From contig CAHJWV010000649.1 of the NCBI GenBank assembly GCA_903643055.1, positions 1-6,331 of the forward strand: DNA of 6,331 nucleotides. Reading direction: 5' to 3'. The notes beneath the pieces were generated by a model. It made no database searches. It was given only the letters and a program-made list of their open reading frames with translations, and was not told where the DNA came from. Position numbers and translations under genes: made by a program. The stretch is from Burkholderiales bacterium (GTDB lineage Bacteria > Pseudomonadota > Gammaproteobacteria > Burkholderiales > Burkholderiaceae). This document shows positions 5,433 to 6,331 of this stretch, piece by piece; the stretch's first letter is position 1; every line of letters starts with the position of its first letter.

Positions 5433-6331
5433 TCACGCGACCAGTTCGGCGCTCGGGCTGTCACTCATCACGACTTCGGCCCGCAACGAGTGCGGATAAG
5501 CCTCGGTGATCGTCACATCGATCATCTGGCCGATCAGTCGCGGCTGGCCTTTGAAGTTGACGATGCGGTTGCACTCGGTGCGGCCCATCAACTCGGTGGC
5601 GTCCTTGCGTGAGCGGCCTTCGACGAGGATCTTCTGCACCGTGCCAACGCGTGATTGACCGATCCGGCGCTGGCTGTCTTCGATCACCGCTTGCAGATGC
5701 TGCAGGCGCTTGAGCTTCACTTCCTGCGGCGTGTCGTCAAGCAGCGCAGCGGCGGGTGTGCCGGGGCGGGCGCTGTAGACGAAGCTGAAGCTCGAGTCAA
5801 AGCCGACATCGTCGATCAGCTTCATCATCTTGTTGAAGTCGTCTTCGGTTTCGCCAGGGAAGCCGACGATGAAGTCGCTGGAGAGGCTGATGTCGGGCCG
5901 CACGGCGCGCAGCTTGCGGATCGTGCTCTTGTATTCCATCGCGGTATAGCCGCGTTTCATCGCCATCAAGATGCGGTCACTGCCGTGCTGCACCGGCAGA
6001 TGGAGATGGTTCACCAGTTGCGGTACGCGGGCGTAGACATCGACCAGGCGCTGGGTGAATTCGTTCGGGTGGCTGGTCATGTAGCGCAGGCGCTCGATGC
6101 CAGGAATCTCGGCCACATATTCGATCAGCAACGCGAAGTCGGCGATGTCGGCCGTGCCGCCCATCGCGCCGCGATAAGCGTTGACGTTCTGCCCGAGCAG
6201 GGTGATTTCCTTGACGCCCTGGGCCGCCAGGCCGGCCACTTCGACCAGCACATCATCGAACGGGCGCGAGACTTCTTCGCCGCGCGTGTAAGGCACGACG
6301 CAGTAGCTGCAGTACTTGGAGCAGCCTTCCA
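5433..6331 (-). CDS. miaB: tRNA 2-methylthio-N6-isopentenyladenosine synthase MiaB, N-terminus cut by window edge
   Basis: MiaB is a radical-SAM methylthiotransferase that adds a methylthio group to C2 of isopentenyl-A37 in tRNAs reading codons starting with U. The 298 visible residues (of roughly 440-475) begin just before the radical-SAM cluster motif GCSKYCSYC (Cys 3, 7 and 10), followed by [19 protein letters not shown] (45-54) is typical of MiaB and argues against the ribosomal protein enzyme Rim[10 protein letters not shown] (110-118) and [14 protein letters not shown] (152-165) follow, and a TRAM RNA-binding domain occupies about 226-290. The N-terminal domain with the three cysteines of the second Fe-S cluster lies outside the window. 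A frame starting at the GTG at 6296 is only an internal codon, because coding clearly continues upstream. The gene converges on the small membrane gene and is a separate unit from hemA. Confidence 0.97.
   Translation of the reverse strand, partial: EGCSKYCSYCVVPYTRGEEVSRPFDDVLVEVAGLAAQGVKEITLLGQNVNAYRGAMGGTADIADFALLIEYVAEIPGIERLRYMTSHPNEFTQRLVDVYARVPQLVNHLHLPVQHGSDRILMAMKRGYTAMEYKSTIRKLRAVRPDISLSSDFIVGFPGETEDDFNKMMKLIDDVGFDSSFSFVYSARPGTPAAALLDDTPQEVKLKRLQHLQAVIEDSQRRIGQSRVGTVQKILVEGRSRKDATELMGRTECNRIVNFKGQPRLIGQMIDVTITEAYPHSLRAEVVMSDSPSAELVA

Noticed and set aside
5433..6296. miaB starting at the GTG at 6296
   Set aside because: The frame continues upstream through the radical-SAM cysteine motif to the window edge, so this GTG is an internal Val codon.

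Overview
The window looks like chromosomal DNA of a high-GC betaproteobacterium of the order Burkholderiales, probably near the Comamonadaceae or the Leptothrix/Rubrivivax group. The basis is the gene order hemA-prfA-prmC-grxD-ubiX on one strand, protein wording such as [15 protein letters not shown] at the HemA N-terminus, and strong G/C preference at third codon positions. This placement is from recalled family features, not from a search. No mobile element, tRNA, rRNA or CRISPR array is visible.

Layout, left to right: ubiX (minus, 3' part cut by the left edge); grxD (minus); a 101-bp gap with a hairpin and a possible promoter; an unnamed putative outer-membrane beta-barrel gene (minus, 883-1473); a 182-bp gap (1474-1655) with no gene, holding that gene's Shine-Dalgarno site and no convincing promoter or terminator; prmC (minus), overlapping prfA by 8 bp; prfA (minus) with its Shine-Dalgarno site inside a predicted hairpin; hemA (minus) with a consensus -10 box placed so that its mRNA may be leaderless; a 102-bp divergent intergenic region with several dyad symmetries; an unnamed 93-residue membrane protein gene (plus); a convergent hairpin; and miaB (minus), whose N-terminal part lies beyond the right edge. 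No gene-free stretch exceeds 300 bp.

Read 5' to 3' on the minus strand, hemA-prfA-prmC-(barrel gene)-grxD-ubiX is probably one main transcription unit with internal breaks. HemA makes the first dedicated haem precursor. PrfA is release factor 1, and PrmC methylates the GGQ glutamine of release factors, so enzyme and substrate are adjacent and overlap. GrxD handles iron-sulfur clusters, and UbiX makes the prenylated flavin used by UbiD for ubiquinone synthesis. MiaB, an Fe-S tRNA-modifying enzyme, is a separate unit. The themes are translation termination and accuracy, haem, Fe-S and quinone supply.

Most of the window is ordinary housekeeping. The parts least explained are the barrel gene interrupting prmC-grxD, the small membrane protein divergent from hemA, and three possible control features: a leaderless hemA start, a hairpin over the prfA ribosome site, and palindromes in the hemA divergent region. 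I see no convincing new multi-gene system.
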